From Clostridium tunisiense TJ (lineage in GTDB: Bacteria; Bacillota; Clostridia; Clostridiales; Clostridiaceae), in NCBI RefSeq assembly GCF_000300195.1, contig NZ_AMQH01000002.1, positions 62,001-126,000 on the forward strand: a DNA stretch of 64,000 nt, given 5' to 3'. The notes beneath the pieces were generated by a model that made no database searches, was not told the origin of the DNA, and worked only from the letters and a program-made list of their open reading frames with translations. Positions 44,616-53,865 of the stretch are shown here, piece by piece. Both the position numbers and the translations under genes were made by a program. The stretch's first letter is position 1. Each line of letters begins with the position of its first letter.

Positions 44616-44848
44616 AGATATCACCTCTTTTAAATAATGATGATACCTGAAATGAAATATATACCTTAAAATAATTAACCTCAAAGTCTGGTGCAGCTCT
44701 TCCGATGCTACCCATAAAACAAATTTAACATAACTGTTATATAGTGTAAAGAAATTATATTTCACTAAATCCACAAGGATTATTTGGAAAAATTTCGGAA
44801 TTTTGCAAATTGGATTGTATTATACTGCTAATTGAGGAGGGGTAAATT

Positions 44849-44902
44849 ATGTTTAAAAATAATTTTATAGCACTTCTTCCAAGTCACTCAATAGAGTTAT
44901 AA
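44849..44902 (+). CDS. Possible 17-residue peptide
   Basis: MFKNNFIALLPSHSIEL is preceded by GAGGAGGGG 8 bases upstream, an exceptionally strong ribosome site. It diverges from the pan operon and runs into a hairpin at 44914-44941. No family is recognised. The rest of the gap 44616-44971 holds the non-conserved frame extension of panG and AT-rich sequence. Confidence 0.3.
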   Translation: MFKNNFIALLPSHSIEL

Positions 44903-44913
44903 ATAAAAAGAAG

Positions 44914-44941
44914 CAAGGTTTATGTGAGTATATAAACCTTG
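44914..44941 (-). terminator. Terminator of the GNAT gene
   Basis: A perfect 10-bp stem (44914-44923 with 44932-44941) is followed by CTTCTTTTTATTT in the minus direction. It could also end the small plus-strand transcript. Confidence 0.75.
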
Positions 44942-44971
44942 ACTTCCCAATAATATTTTGTATTACACTAT

Positions 44972-45787
44972 CTAAAATTCAACTATAAGCACATCATATT
45001 CTTCAACTTTATAAAATCCAACCTTCTCGGCTATTTTAACAGAACCTAAATTCCTGGTCCAACTATCCCAATAAGGTTCTAGATTTCTTGTAGCACATTC
45101 CTTAAGAAAGTTTACAGCTAGAACTGCTCCAACACCTTTCCTTTGCTGTTCTTCAATAGTCTCAATGCCTATTCCACAGTGATTTCTACTTACAAGTTCA
45201 GCAGTACACCATGATATTAATTTTCTGCCATCAACAGCACAATATCCAAACCCATTTTTAATAAACCCCTCAATACTCCCCCACATTCCTAATATCTCTT
45301 CTTTTAATAATTCAAAATTCTCTAGTCTACTATCCTTAAGCACTTCTTCATTAATAGGTTTAACTTCATATGAGGAACTTTCTGGAGTTTTATATTGAAT
45401 ATTTGCTATATCATATTTATACAAAGCTCTCTTATCTTGGTAAACTTTTAAATCATAAAATACATCTAGTAGTGCATTTTTCCATAAATCTGATGTATAG
45501 GAAATTTTAATATAGTCATAGAATTCTTTTTTCAAGTCTTCAGTTAAAATATATTCTTTAATATATTCGATGCACCGAGTATATTCTTCATGCGCAGTAG
45601 TATCGCCACCAACATATATTACAAAATTACCTTTATCAAAAATTACATATAACTCAGGATTTATCAATCTATTCAAGTATATTTCTCCTGGTGTATTTCC
45701 TTCAATAATTGACTGAAAAACAAAGTTCTTACTACTTGAATTAAATATTTTTTTTACTATTTCAAAATCACTATCTATTTTATACAT
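44972..45787 (-). CDS. GNAT-family acetyltransferase (PF12746 type)
   Basis: This 271-residue protein has the acetyl-CoA loop GIGIETIEEQQRKGVGAVLA and the following SVKIAEKVGFYKVEEY, typical of the last GNAT helices. The N-terminal half (residues 1-130) is the divergent domain of the GNAT_acetyltran family found in Firmicutes, related to ZmaR/Kanosamine-type resistance acetyltransferases only at fold level. Substrate unknown. Single-gene unit. Confidence 0.85.
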   Translation of the reverse strand: MYKIDSDFEIVKKIFNSSSKNFVFQSIIEGNTPGEIYLNRLINPELYVIFDKGNFVIYVGGDTTAHEEYTRCIEYIKEYILTEDLKKEFYDYIKISYTSDLWKNALLDVFYDLKVYQDKRALYKYDIANIQYKTPESSSYEVKPINEEVLKDSRLENFELLKEEILGMWGSIEGFIKNGFGYCAVDGRKLISWCTAELVSRNHCGIGIETIEEQQRKGVGAVLAVNFLKECATRNLEPYWDSWTRNLGSVKIAEKVGFYKVEEYDVLIVEF

Positions 45788-46003
45788 GATATTCTCCCCC
45801 TAACTTAAAACTAACTATTTTGGAATATTTTGTATTAGGCTTTATGAATAGTATATACTATGAAATCCATTAGTACAAAAAAAAGAAAAGAGCAAAGCTT
45901 ATTATTGGAAAATATAAAGACTTCACTCGTAGAAATTCAAGATATTCAGATAAGCAGTTATTATTGAAAGGATATTTTATAGTAAATTTAGAAATATATA
46001 GGG

Positions 46004-46048
46004 AAACCCTCCAAACTGATGGTTTATTTAACATCAGTTTGGAGGTTT
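46004..46048 (-). terminator. Terminator of the radical SAM gene at 46063
   Basis: The stem CCTCCAAACTGATG pairs with CATCAGTTTGGAGG, with AAACC extensions (one bulge). It is the strongest structure in the 45788-46062 gap. Confidence 0.8.
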
Positions 46049-46062
46049 GCATGAAAGGCTTT

Positions 46063-47187
46063 CTAAAAAATAAGTTCTCCTGGTTTATATCCATCTGGCA
46101 ATTCTTCTTCACTTAAAAATTTGAAACTGTCATCACGTAGTATTGGTAAAAATGCTTCGTATGGCATCTTTGGAAACTCGCAGCCATAACTACTAGCTCC
46201 AAACCATTTACCTTCTTTGCTGCTCAAGTTTAAATCTCTAGCAAATTTTGTATGGTTTGAGCAATCATGAACTACTAAATCCCATTTTTCTTCATCAGCT
46301 ATTTTCATAAACTTTAGAGTTAATTCTCTACTCCAAGTTGGAGATATATAACCGTGTCTAGCGATATACATGTTTTCTCCATAGTAATTGTCTATGTTAT
46401 TCTCATTTAAATGTAATTCTGCACAATTGATAAAATCAAGGTTTGTATCTAAAATCGCTTGCTTTTTCTTAAAGAATACTTCGAAAAACTCAGGAGTCAT
46501 TGGAGTTTCAATTCCTACGTTTTTAATATATTTCTTTGCTATTCCAATGTTTTCAATAACCTTGTCTGAACACTTAGAAGCACCTAAGTTGAAACGTATC
46601 TCGTCAAGGCCAGCTTCTCCTAATGCTTTTAAGGTCTCCTCTGTAGCTAAAATTCCATTTGTATATAAATGTTGATGAATCCCTGCATCCTTAAACTTCT
46701 TTATTACGGAATAGTATTTTTCGATTTCCATGAATGGCTCTAAATAAACATAGGAAATACCAGTAGGTTTCTTGTAGGTAGAAAGAAGCAAATCAATATC
46801 TTTCTCATAAAATTTTGTACCACCAATTTCCCACATACCTTCACCAACTGGAGGAATATCATCTAGTTCTCCATAATTGTAACAGAACTTACACTCAATG
46901 TTACATTTATTGGTTTTTCTAATTGCACTTAAGCCAGTACCCATTAGACAAGAACCACACCCCTTTGGAAATTTACTTTCATTTCCTACAAAATAAGTTC
47001 TATTCTTCAAAGTTTTTAAGCCTTTAATTTCTGACATTAATTTATCATTTCTATGATCAATGGCTTCCTCAATTTGCGCAAAGGTAGAGTAAATGATTTC
47101 TTTTTGTTTTGTCATCAGTTCCTCTTCTTCAGGCAACATTGAAAAAAATTCAAACCATAATAACGCATCTTTCTTTGAAATTTTCAT
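46063..47187 (-). CDS. Radical SAM protein (COG2108-like)
   Basis: This 374-residue protein has the cluster motif CNIECKFCYN at about residues 104-113, preceded by another cysteine pair (GCGSCLMGTG). GISYVYLEPFME and HLYTNGILAT follow the barrel pattern of pyruvate-formate-lyase-activase relatives. A C-terminal HDCSNHTKFARDL and YGCEFPK add more possible metal ligands. It fits an uncharacterised archaeal/clostridial group. A hairpin (GAAGACTT/AAGTCTTC type) and two AGGAGGAT sites precede the ATG. Reaction unknown. Confidence 0.82.
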   Translation of the reverse strand: MKISKKDALLWFEFFSMLPEEEELMTKQKEIIYSTFAQIEEAIDHRNDKLMSEIKGLKTLKNRTYFVGNESKFPKGCGSCLMGTGLSAIRKTNKCNIECKFCYNYGELDDIPPVGEGMWEIGGTKFYEKDIDLLLSTYKKPTGISYVYLEPFMEIEKYYSVIKKFKDAGIHQHLYTNGILATEETLKALGEAGLDEIRFNLGASKCSDKVIENIGIAKKYIKNVGIETPMTPEFFEVFFKKKQAILDTNLDFINCAELHLNENNIDNYYGENMYIARHGYISPTWSRELTLKFMKIADEEKWDLVVHDCSNHTKFARDLNLSSKEGKWFGASSYGCEFPKMPYEAFLPILRDDSFKFLSEEELPDGYKPGELIF

Positions 47188-47392
47188 AATGTATCCTCCT
47201 CTAATTATCCTCCTGAAGACTCAATTTAAGTCTTCTTGCTACACTTATTAATGAAATTACTGTCTCCACATATATTGTATAAGGAAACATAACTCATAAA
47301 AGTTCAATTAATTATAACACTTTTTATATTTAAAAAAACTAAGAATATAAACCCATATTGATAAGTCTATAAAAAATTCAACCCATTAGTAA

Positions 47393-47420
47393 AAACCCAG
47401 GACAAAACTGTCATGGGTTT
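47393..47420 (-). terminator. Terminator of the nucleotidyltransferase gene
   Basis: The stem AAACCCAGGACA pairs with TGTCATGGGTTT (one mismatch) around a 4-base loop. Confidence 0.75.
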
Positions 47421-47472
47421 CAATTATATAGGCTAAGCATAGCAGGTGAAATTCATATAATAATAGCTTATA

Positions 47473-48252
47473 CTAACTTCTCTTAGCCTCCCTAAGCTCA
47501 GCCACAGTGCTGTTAAACCATCTTATAGCCTCCTTGTGCTTTAAGCTTAAGTCTTCAATACCAGTAATAAAGTAAAGCTCCTCCAGCTTCTTTACTACTT
47601 TCTTAGGTAAATCATAATACACATACCTTGATTTAAAATTATACCTATAGGGATTATACTTCATTCTTAAAACCTCTACCAAAGGGCTTAAAGTAAAGTT
47701 ATTATAAAAGGCTAAGGCCTCTATTCGATTATCCCTATTAATTTCTTTTTCAATTAAAAATTGATATATATTAAAAAGTTTTTCTACATTTTCTAATCTT
47801 GTGTTTAACTGAGCATAAAATTTTTCTTCGTCAATAGGTTTTATTTCTGTTAAATTTTCTTTATCAAAGTGAACTAAAACCTCCCCATGTATTTCTCTTT
47901 GAAGGAACTTTTCAGAACCACTGTGTTTTACAACACATACTTCTATCACCATAAACCTACTTATTCCCTCCAGCTTATAAACCTTTTGATAAGCTCCCTC
48001 GGACATAGGTTGAGGACACTCATAACTTATTTCTATAGGTGCTAAAGCTTCTAGTGCTTTATCTATGATTGGAAATACAGCTCTTACTTTATCATCATCA
48101 GCATCAACCACTATATCAATATCTGACCATTGATCTACCCTTTTAAAGGCTGAAGAACCACATTGCCACATTCCATATACATAATCTAAAGGCTTTAATG
48201 CCTCTGCAATAGCCTTTAAAATTTCTTCTCTTCCTAAGATTTTCTCTCCCAT
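47473..48252 (-). CDS. Nucleotidyltransferase-domain protein (Pol beta superfamily)
   Basis: The 259-residue protein has the nucleotidyltransferase motif CGSSAFKRVDQWSDIDIVV: G32-S33 and Asp44-x-Asp46, plus a third acidic residue in IEISYE. The C-terminal half is helical with many aromatic residues. Similar proteins include aminoglycoside/lincosamide adenylyltransferases and other small-molecule modifiers. It starts 23 bases after the HTH-TPR regulator and should be co-transcribed with it, hinting that the regulator controls it. Confidence 0.85.
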   Translation of the reverse strand: MGEKILGREEILKAIAEALKPLDYVYGMWQCGSSAFKRVDQWSDIDIVVDADDDKVRAVFPIIDKALEALAPIEISYECPQPMSEGAYQKVYKLEGISRFMVIEVCVVKHSGSEKFLQREIHGEVLVHFDKENLTEIKPIDEEKFYAQLNTRLENVEKLFNIYQFLIEKEINRDNRIEALAFYNNFTLSPLVEVLRMKYNPYRYNFKSRYVYYDLPKKVVKKLEELYFITGIEDLSLKHKEAIRWFNSTVAELREAKRS

Positions 48253-48275
48253 GATAATTCCCCCTATTTTATATT

Positions 48276-49613
48276 CTAATGGCCTTTACTTACTTTATTA
48301 GACTCTTTTAATAGGATGTAAGCCTTCTCATAATCCCCTTTTAGAGAATAAACTTCACTTAAACTACTGTAAGCAAAAGATAATTCCTTTAGGGCGTACA
48401 ATTCAAAGCCCTTATACCCTGTATTTATATATTCTTCAATTTCTTTTATAGCTTCCTCAATTTCTGAAATAGCTTTTTCTAATTCATAAAGCTTACAATA
48501 GCACAAACCTTTATATACTTTTGCTGTTATCATATAAATACAATCCATTTGATATTTAGGTTTTTCTTCGTAGTTTATTTCCATTAAAGCTTCAAGGGCC
48601 TCATTATAGTTACTCATTAAGTATTGTGCCTTTGCATACTCTATATAATAGTAAAAAGTTTTATCTCCTGCATTATCCACTAATAAATTTAAATATTTTA
48701 TAGCTTCTACTGGATTGCCCTTTTGGTTTTCACATTTAGCATAGTTATGATAGATTTTGGCTAAGTTTAATTTATTCCCTGTAAACTCCACATATTTTCT
48801 AGCTTCATTAGAGTTTAACTCAAAGTTATTAAAATCACCCTGTAACATATAAGTTATTGCTAAAATTCTGTAAGCATCATCTAATCTGTAGTAAAGATTA
48901 TTGTCTCTGGATAAGGAAATTGCTTTTTTACACACCTCTATTGTCTTTTCATAACTTCCTAAGGCAAAATGTATCGCAGGCTGCATTACTAACATTTCAA
49001 TTTCTAAAAATATATCTTTAGTACTAGATTTATTGTAAATTTCGTATATTTTATCCAAGATCTCTAAGCAATCCTTATAATCATAGTTTTCAATACCTAA
49101 TTTTAATAAGTTTATATTTGCTCTTGCAGCATCCACATATAACATATTGCTTATATATGTACTGCTGCATTTTTCTATAAGCTTTCTTCCCTCTTCAACC
49201 TTTTGGAGCTTAAGCTTAGAAACTCCTAACCTGTTAATTACATCAGCATATATCTTGCTTTTCTCATTAAAAGTGTACAAATTTAAAAGCTTCTCAAGGT
49301 CTTTCTCAGCTAGTTTATAAGCTTTTTCTTTTATAAACTTATCAATATCATTCAAATCGCTAAGTATTATGTTCATAGGCATTTGTTCTTCTTGCTGTTT
49401 TCTATGGTCTGTTACATCATCTTCAAGTAAATAGGCTATTGGCATATCAAGTTTCCTTGCAATATACTCTAAATTCTTCATAGAAGGGTTTGAATGGCCC
49501 GTTTCAATGTGACTTAGCATACTTTTAGTCATTTCACTTCCTGCTAAATCAGATTGTGTCATTTTAAGTTCCTTACGTCGCTCCCTTATCTTTCTCCCTA
49601 TTGTTGTACTCAT
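48276..49613 (-). CDS. HTH-XRE regulator with TPR repeats (RRNPP-like architecture)
   Basis: The 445-residue protein has an N-terminal XRE domain (residues 4-60, KELKMTQSDLAGSEMTKSML). About 380 residues of tetratricopeptide helices follow (for example NRLGVSKLKLQKVEEGRKLI and YRILAITYMLQGDFN). The architecture is that of peptide-sensing regulators (Rgg/PlcR/PrgX/AimR type), though many clostridial members have no known peptide. I see no small secreted-peptide gene nearby. First gene of a two-gene unit with the nucleotidyltransferase. Confidence 0.88.
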   Translation of the reverse strand: MSTTIGRKIRERRKELKMTQSDLAGSEMTKSMLSHIETGHSNPSMKNLEYIARKLDMPIAYLLEDDVTDHRKQQEEQMPMNIILSDLNDIDKFIKEKAYKLAEKDLEKLLNLYTFNEKSKIYADVINRLGVSKLKLQKVEEGRKLIEKCSSTYISNMLYVDAARANINLLKLGIENYDYKDCLEILDKIYEIYNKSSTKDIFLEIEMLVMQPAIHFALGSYEKTIEVCKKAISLSRDNNLYYRLDDAYRILAITYMLQGDFNNFELNSNEARKYVEFTGNKLNLAKIYHNYAKCENQKGNPVEAIKYLNLLVDNAGDKTFYYYIEYAKAQYLMSNYNEALEALMEINYEEKPKYQMDCIYMITAKVYKGLCYCKLYELEKAISEIEEAIKEIEEYINTGYKGFELYALKELSFAYSSLSEVYSLKGDYEKAYILLKESNKVSKGH

Positions 49614-49800
49614 TCTTTTCGCTCCTTGTTCTGCTGATATGTTAATCTATAATATTATATTAGTATAATTTAATTAAACTTTCAATCCTTTTTTAGCAAA
49701 TTAAGCACTATTATTAATTATTTTCTACTTAGTGTTAAAGGTAACTCCTATTTTCTATGCAATATTGTATAATTATATTATACTTTTTTATTTCTTTCTG

Positions 49801-49829
49801 TTGACAGTATAATATCATTAAACTATAAT
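49801..49829 (+). promoter_or_regulatory. Consensus sigma-A promoter of the SDR gene
   Basis: TTGACA (49801-49806) and TATAAT (49824-49829) are separated by exactly 17 bp, a perfect consensus, 43 bp upstream of the ATG. It should be strong or tightly repressed. Confidence 0.85.
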
Positions 49830-49872
49830 AATTTTATAATATTTTCCAATTCAAAAATGGGAGGGGATTTTT

Positions 49873-50634
49873 ATGTATAATGAATTTAAAGATAAGGTTG
49901 TTTTAGTTACTGGTGGTAACAGCGGCATCGGGAAAGCAACCGCTTTTGCTTTTGCAAAAGAAGGGGCAAAGGTAATTATCTGTGGTAGAGACTCCGAGAA
50001 AGGTAAATCAGTGGTTGATGAGAGCAAGAAAAATGGATGGGATATTGATTTTATTCCCACTGATGTTTCTATTGCTGAGGAAGTAAAAAATATGATTGAA
50101 CAAATAATAAAGAAATATGGACGCATGGATATAGCCTTTAATAACGCAGGAGTAGACGGTGATGTAGCAAGGACTGCTGAATGCTCTATAGAAAATTGGA
50201 ATAACGTAATGAGTGTTAACACAAACGGAACCTTCTACTGCATGAAGTATGAAATAATTGAAATGCTTAAAACAGGTGGAGGATCAATTGTTAATAATAT
50301 TTCCTTGTCAGGTCATAGAGGCTACCCAGGATGTATCGCTTATGTTACCAGCAAACATAGTTTAGTTGGACTTACTCAAGGCGCAGCTATGGAATATGCG
50401 GGAAAACAAATCAGAATAAATGGAATTTCTCCAGGATTAATCAAAACTCCTATGACAGATAAGGATGCTTCAATGAGAGAAAATTATACTGAATGGGTAA
50501 ACAACCTTGAACCACTTGGACGCATAGGTCAACCAGAAGAAGTATCTGAAGCTGTGCTTTGGCTTTGTTCTTCTAAGGCTTCCTTTGTCACTGGTCACAT
50601 AATGGCTGTAGATGGTGGAATCTTGGCTCGTTAA
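49873..50634 (+). CDS. Short-chain dehydrogenase/reductase (classical SDR)
   Basis: This 253-residue NAD(P)-dependent oxidoreductase has the cofactor motif VTGGNSGIGKATA, NNAG at about residue 90, the catalytic Ser in NNISLSGHRG, and YVTSK with Tyr and Lys. The C-terminus SFVTGHIMAVDGG is standard. ICGRD after the second strand suggests NADP preference (Arg). Substrate unknown. GGGAGGGG precedes the ATG. It converges with the pel operon. Confidence 0.93.
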   Translation: MYNEFKDKVVLVTGGNSGIGKATAFAFAKEGAKVIICGRDSEKGKSVVDESKKNGWDIDFIPTDVSIAEEVKNMIEQIIKKYGRMDIAFNNAGVDGDVARTAECSIENWNNVMSVNTNGTFYCMKYEIIEMLKTGGGSIVNNISLSGHRGYPGCIAYVTSKHSLVGLTQGAAMEYAGKQIRINGISPGLIKTPMTDKDASMRENYTEWVNNLEPLGRIGQPEEVSEAVLWLCSSKASFVTGHIMAVDGGILAR

Positions 50635-50671
50635 CCCTTGAAATCGGTTTTAATTATTAGGGATATCTTAT

Positions 50672-50713
50672 ATTTTGAATAGAACTGTTTCTTATTACAG
50701 TTCTATTCAAAAT
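50672..50713. terminator. Terminator between the SDR gene and the pel operon
   Basis: A perfect 17-bp stem (50672-50688 with 50697-50713) has an 8-base loop. It overlaps the last codons of the DUF4956 gene and ends both converging transcripts. Confidence 0.75.
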
Positions 50714-51368
50714 AATCTCCTGTAAATTCCACAATTACTGCATTTTCTACACCATCAATTTCTGAAAGAGTTGTAACAAAAGCTGTATTATCACCATTTA
50801 GGCGTACTTCATAGGTAAGCTCAGTATATCCCTTAGAGGTTGTCTTATTTTTTAAAACTTTATTGACACCTTCAATTTCTCTCATGACAGCTTTCCCAGC
50901 TTCATTTGCATATTTTACAATTAAAATATAAACTCTTTTTCTGCTTCTTACATTTACTAATAAAATATAAATTATAGCAATAAAAATAGTTCCAAGTAAT
51001 GAAATTATATATAATCCAGCCCCACAGGTCACCCCTACAGCCACTGTCCAAAATAAGAAACCCACATCCAGTGGATCTTTTACAGCAGTTCTGTAACGTA
51101 CTATAGAAAGAGCACCAACCATACCTAGTGATAATACTACATTAGAGCTTATTACAATAACAATAAAGCAAGTTACCATACTTGTTAGTACAAGTAAAAT
51201 ATTAAAATTGTTGTTATAGATAACTCCTTTAAAAAATTTTCTATAGACAAAATAAACAATCATTCCACAGATAAAAGCTGCTAACATGGACATGATGAAT
51301 CCACCTATAGTGAGATTTCCTGTTTCCTGTAAAAACCCCTTTTTAAATATATCAGAAAAATTATTCAT
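50703..51368 (-). CDS. DUF4956 membrane protein, last gene of the pel operon
   Basis: The 221-residue protein has three or four membrane helices in its first 140 residues and the family core SLGMVGALSIVRYRTAVKDP. A cytoplasmic ferredoxin-like tail (YILIVKYANEAGKAVMREIE, GVENAVIVEFTG) follows. DUF4956 genes occur next to VTC-domain and CotH genes in many bacteria. It may be a membrane partner of the VTC protein. The ATG overlaps the VTC stop by four bases (ATGA), so the pair is coupled. Confidence 0.85.
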   Translation of the reverse strand: MNNFSDIFKKGFLQETGNLTIGGFIMSMLAAFICGMIVYFVYRKFFKGVIYNNNFNILLVLTSMVTCFIVIVISSNVVLSLGMVGALSIVRYRTAVKDPLDVGFLFWTVAVGVTCGAGLYIISLLGTIFIAIIYILLVNVRSRKRVYILIVKYANEAGKAVMREIEGVNKVLKNKTTSKGYTELTYEVRLNGDNTAFVTTLSEIDGVENAVIVEFTGDYFE

Positions 51369-52075
51369 CTAAGTTGTATCCTCCTCTTCTCTTCTCTACA
51401 CATCACATATTTTGATATAGCACATTTATCTGTCATTGCTGTGTTCAAAATACTCATAACATGGGTTGGTAAAAAATCATCAAACTTTATTTCCATCACC
51501 ATAATTTCTTCTTTAAGTACTTTTCTTGTTATATAGTCTTTAGCAAACATATCGTAATTACCTATAGATGAAGATATATCCTTATCAAAGGTAATTCTTA
51601 CATTTCCAGTAGGTAGAACATAGGCTTCACGCATATATTCTACTGCTACCCCTGGCTTCATCAATCTCGTTTTATTGTATGCCAGAAGTTCTTTACATAC
51701 TTGCTCTTTTCTATGTGCTAAAAGCTCATAATTGCCAGCTAAAATACAGTCATATTCAGCTCTGGTAAGCGATGCACTGATTTTTGATATGAACTCATCA
51801 TATTTTTTCTTACATTCTAATCTTATATAGTTATCTTCTAAATTATAACAGCGAATTCTAAACTTCTTTCTAAACCTAATTCCTGATTGTTTCTCTTCAA
51901 GGGCTGATTGATACATATCATCAAAATATAAGCTGCTAACTAAGTACCCCTCTTCCCTTTTCATATTAGAATCTGTAAAAATCACCGTTTTAAGACGATT
52001 TCTCAGGGTATGATAAACACTTTTATTGATATAATACTTCATTTCATGTCTAAGTGTATGTCCTTGGTATTGCAT
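51365..52075 (-). CDS. VTC-domain protein (polyphosphate polymerase-like)
   Basis: The 236-residue protein has the tunnel-fold VTC domain: LRHEMKYYINKS, SLYFDDMYQSALEEKQSG, FRIRCYN, IRLECKKKY and, late, MVMEIKFDDFLP. The basic and acidic residues that bind triphosphate and metal in yeast Vtc4 (ExK, RxR and late Glu) are in place. It could make polyphosphate or handle another nucleotide/phosphate substrate. Its position in a Pel operon between CotH and DUF4956 is the interesting point. No membrane helix of its own. Confidence 0.88.
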   Translation of the reverse strand: MQYQGHTLRHEMKYYINKSVYHTLRNRLKTVIFTDSNMKREEGYLVSSLYFDDMYQSALEEKQSGIRFRKKFRIRCYNLEDNYIRLECKKKYDEFISKISASLTRAEYDCILAGNYELLAHRKEQVCKELLAYNKTRLMKPGVAVEYMREAYVLPTGNVRITFDKDISSSIGNYDMFAKDYITRKVLKEEIMVMEIKFDDFLPTHVMSILNTAMTDKCAISKYVMCREEKRRIQLR

Positions 52076-52083
52076 TAACCCAC

Positions 52084-53838
52084 CTACTTAATCTCAATTT
52101 CTAAAAGACCATTTACATTGTATCTTTCAACCCCCAAAATCTTAGTTTGAAATCTTTCCATACTAAGCTGTTCCCGCCCCTTATTATCTACTGCTGTTAC
52201 CCTTAGATAATATGTTCCTGGTGATAATCTATCATTTAAAGTATATTTTGTTTCAGCAATGTTTTTTTCTTCTAGAACTTTACTTTCCATATTATAATCA
52301 GTAAATATCTGTACATTATAGGTTACAGGTAGTCCTTCATAAGAATAAGCTGGTTCCCAGCTTAAAACAACTGAGTCTCCATTTTGTTGTGGCTGTGCTA
52401 CATACATTGGTGATGGATATTTTATAGCTTCATTAAAAGCTTCATAATTGCTTAAAATACCATCATATAGTTTATCTAAATACTGAGAATACTCTTTAGG
52501 ATTCATTTCATCTAGAAGCCCTATGTCTGGATACTGAGTAATGGTTTTCTCTAAAACTGGTTTATAGCTATTTACTAGCTCAGTAACCTTCTCTCTAGTA
52601 ACCTGATGTTTTAAAAGTTCATCCATCTTACCTTTAATTTTTTCTATACTTCCTTCTAACTTAAAATAACGTCTATGCAATACTGACTGATTTAACTTTT
52701 GAATTCCCTTTAAGGATGGTGGTAACTTCATTAAACTACTTTCATGGTCACCAAAGCGAAGGCTACCATCGAAGTCCCAATGTGCAAAATACCATGTGTT
52801 AGAATTGTCTGGGTTATAAATAATAAAGTTATGATTAATGATGTCGTTATTCCCCATAAGCAAGTTAAAGGCTAACCAAGTTAAATAGTTATCTTCATTA
52901 AAATACTTCTTAAATACTTCTCCAAAATCCCTACTTTCATCATTAACAGCCTCTAACATCTCTAATAACTTTTTATGACTATTTGCTTCTCTAATAGTAA
53001 GTACCGTCTCAAAGGCTTCTTTATTGTAATTAGGATCATCCACATCTTTTAACACATCACTTTTTTGAAAACTAAAATCTCTCGCTTTATACATAGATGC
53101 ATTACTACTTAAACCTCTAGCTTCTAGATAGGTTTTATTAGGTTGTTCAATTTCAGTATATAACCCATAATACTTAAACTCTTGCTTATCCTTTGGCACA
53201 GATGTATCTCTAATCCAAACCCTCATAAAATAAGTTCTATAACTTATAATATTATCAACAGAAGATAATAGGTCTGTCTGAAGTTTTGTTGCAATCTTTG
53301 TAATATCCACAGAATGCTTATTAATATTGAGATTTCTTTGTCCAAAAAAACTTTCAGCCTCATCATCAAGCTTTACTCTGTAACTCTTATAAGTATTTCC
53401 CCTTGATGAGTTACCACGGACACGAATTGTAGCATTTTTACTATCTAAGCTTGTCAGTGGATCTAAGGTTTCTCCTTCCTTCAAAATTTGAACATTACAA
53501 TTTAATTCTGGGTTATAAGTATGATCCCTTGATGCATGCATTCCAAAAGCAGAAAAATCAATGATTTCTCCGTGTAAGGTCTTCGTTGGAAAAACACTAA
53601 TATAAACATCATGTATATTTGTATTGGGGTCATTAGAATAAATACTCTTATCTTCTCTAATAGGAATACCATTCATAGAGCTACTCTCAATATTCCATTC
53701 CTCAAGGCTTGTTTTTTCTGTTTTAATTGCTTCTTCCTTGGGGGTTATATCCTTAAAGTATAAAATTCCAAATAAAATCACTGCAACTAATATAATTATC
53801 CCTAGTATTCCATTATTACTTTCATCAGATTTATTCAC
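52084..53838 (-). CDS. CotH-kinase-family surface protein with a C-terminal Fn3-like domain
   Basis: This 584-residue protein is anchored by a helix at residues 11-28, with the remainder outside. The CotH kinase-like domain starts with RVRGNSSRGNTYKSYRVKL. It contains the ATP-site-type LQTDLL and EIEQPNKTYLEARG, and the catalytic loop LLMGNNDIINHNFIIYN followed by HWDFDGSLRFGD (Asp residues). A fibronectin type III-like domain (SVVLSWEPAYSYEGLPVTYN) is near 470-570. CotH proteins phosphorylate surface or spore-coat proteins. Here the target may be a matrix or polymer component. Confidence 0.88.
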   Translation of the reverse strand: MNKSDESNNGILGIIILVAVILFGILYFKDITPKEEAIKTEKTSLEEWNIESSSMNGIPIREDKSIYSNDPNTNIHDVYISVFPTKTLHGEIIDFSAFGMHASRDHTYNPELNCNVQILKEGETLDPLTSLDSKNATIRVRGNSSRGNTYKSYRVKLDDEAESFFGQRNLNINKHSVDITKIATKLQTDLLSSVDNIISYRTYFMRVWIRDTSVPKDKQEFKYYGLYTEIEQPNKTYLEARGLSSNASMYKARDFSFQKSDVLKDVDDPNYNKEAFETVLTIREANSHKKLLEMLEAVNDESRDFGEVFKKYFNEDNYLTWLAFNLLMGNNDIINHNFIIYNPDNSNTWYFAHWDFDGSLRFGDHESSLMKLPPSLKGIQKLNQSVLHRRYFKLEGSIEKIKGKMDELLKHQVTREKVTELVNSYKPVLEKTITQYPDIGLLDEMNPKEYSQYLDKLYDGILSNYEAFNEAIKYPSPMYVAQPQQNGDSVVLSWEPAYSYEGLPVTYNVQIFTDYNMESKVLEEKNIAETKYTLNDRLSPGTYYLRVTAVDNKGREQLSMERFQTKILGVERYNVNGLLEIEIK

Positions 53839-53865
53839 ACTCTTTAACCTCCATTGATTTTACCT

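Noticed and set aside
45859..45966. 35-codon plus-strand frame starting MKSISTKKRKEQ
   Set aside because: No ribosome site upstream and no recognisable similarity; treated as spacer.
45870..46112. 80-codon minus-strand frame overlapping the radical SAM gene start of terminator region
   Set aside because: It overlaps the end of the well-supported radical SAM gene and its terminator, has no ribosome site and unlikely composition.
49851..50222. 123-codon minus-strand frame opposite the SDR gene
   Set aside because: The plus-strand SDR has complete motifs and a consensus promoter; the antisense frame is a shadow.
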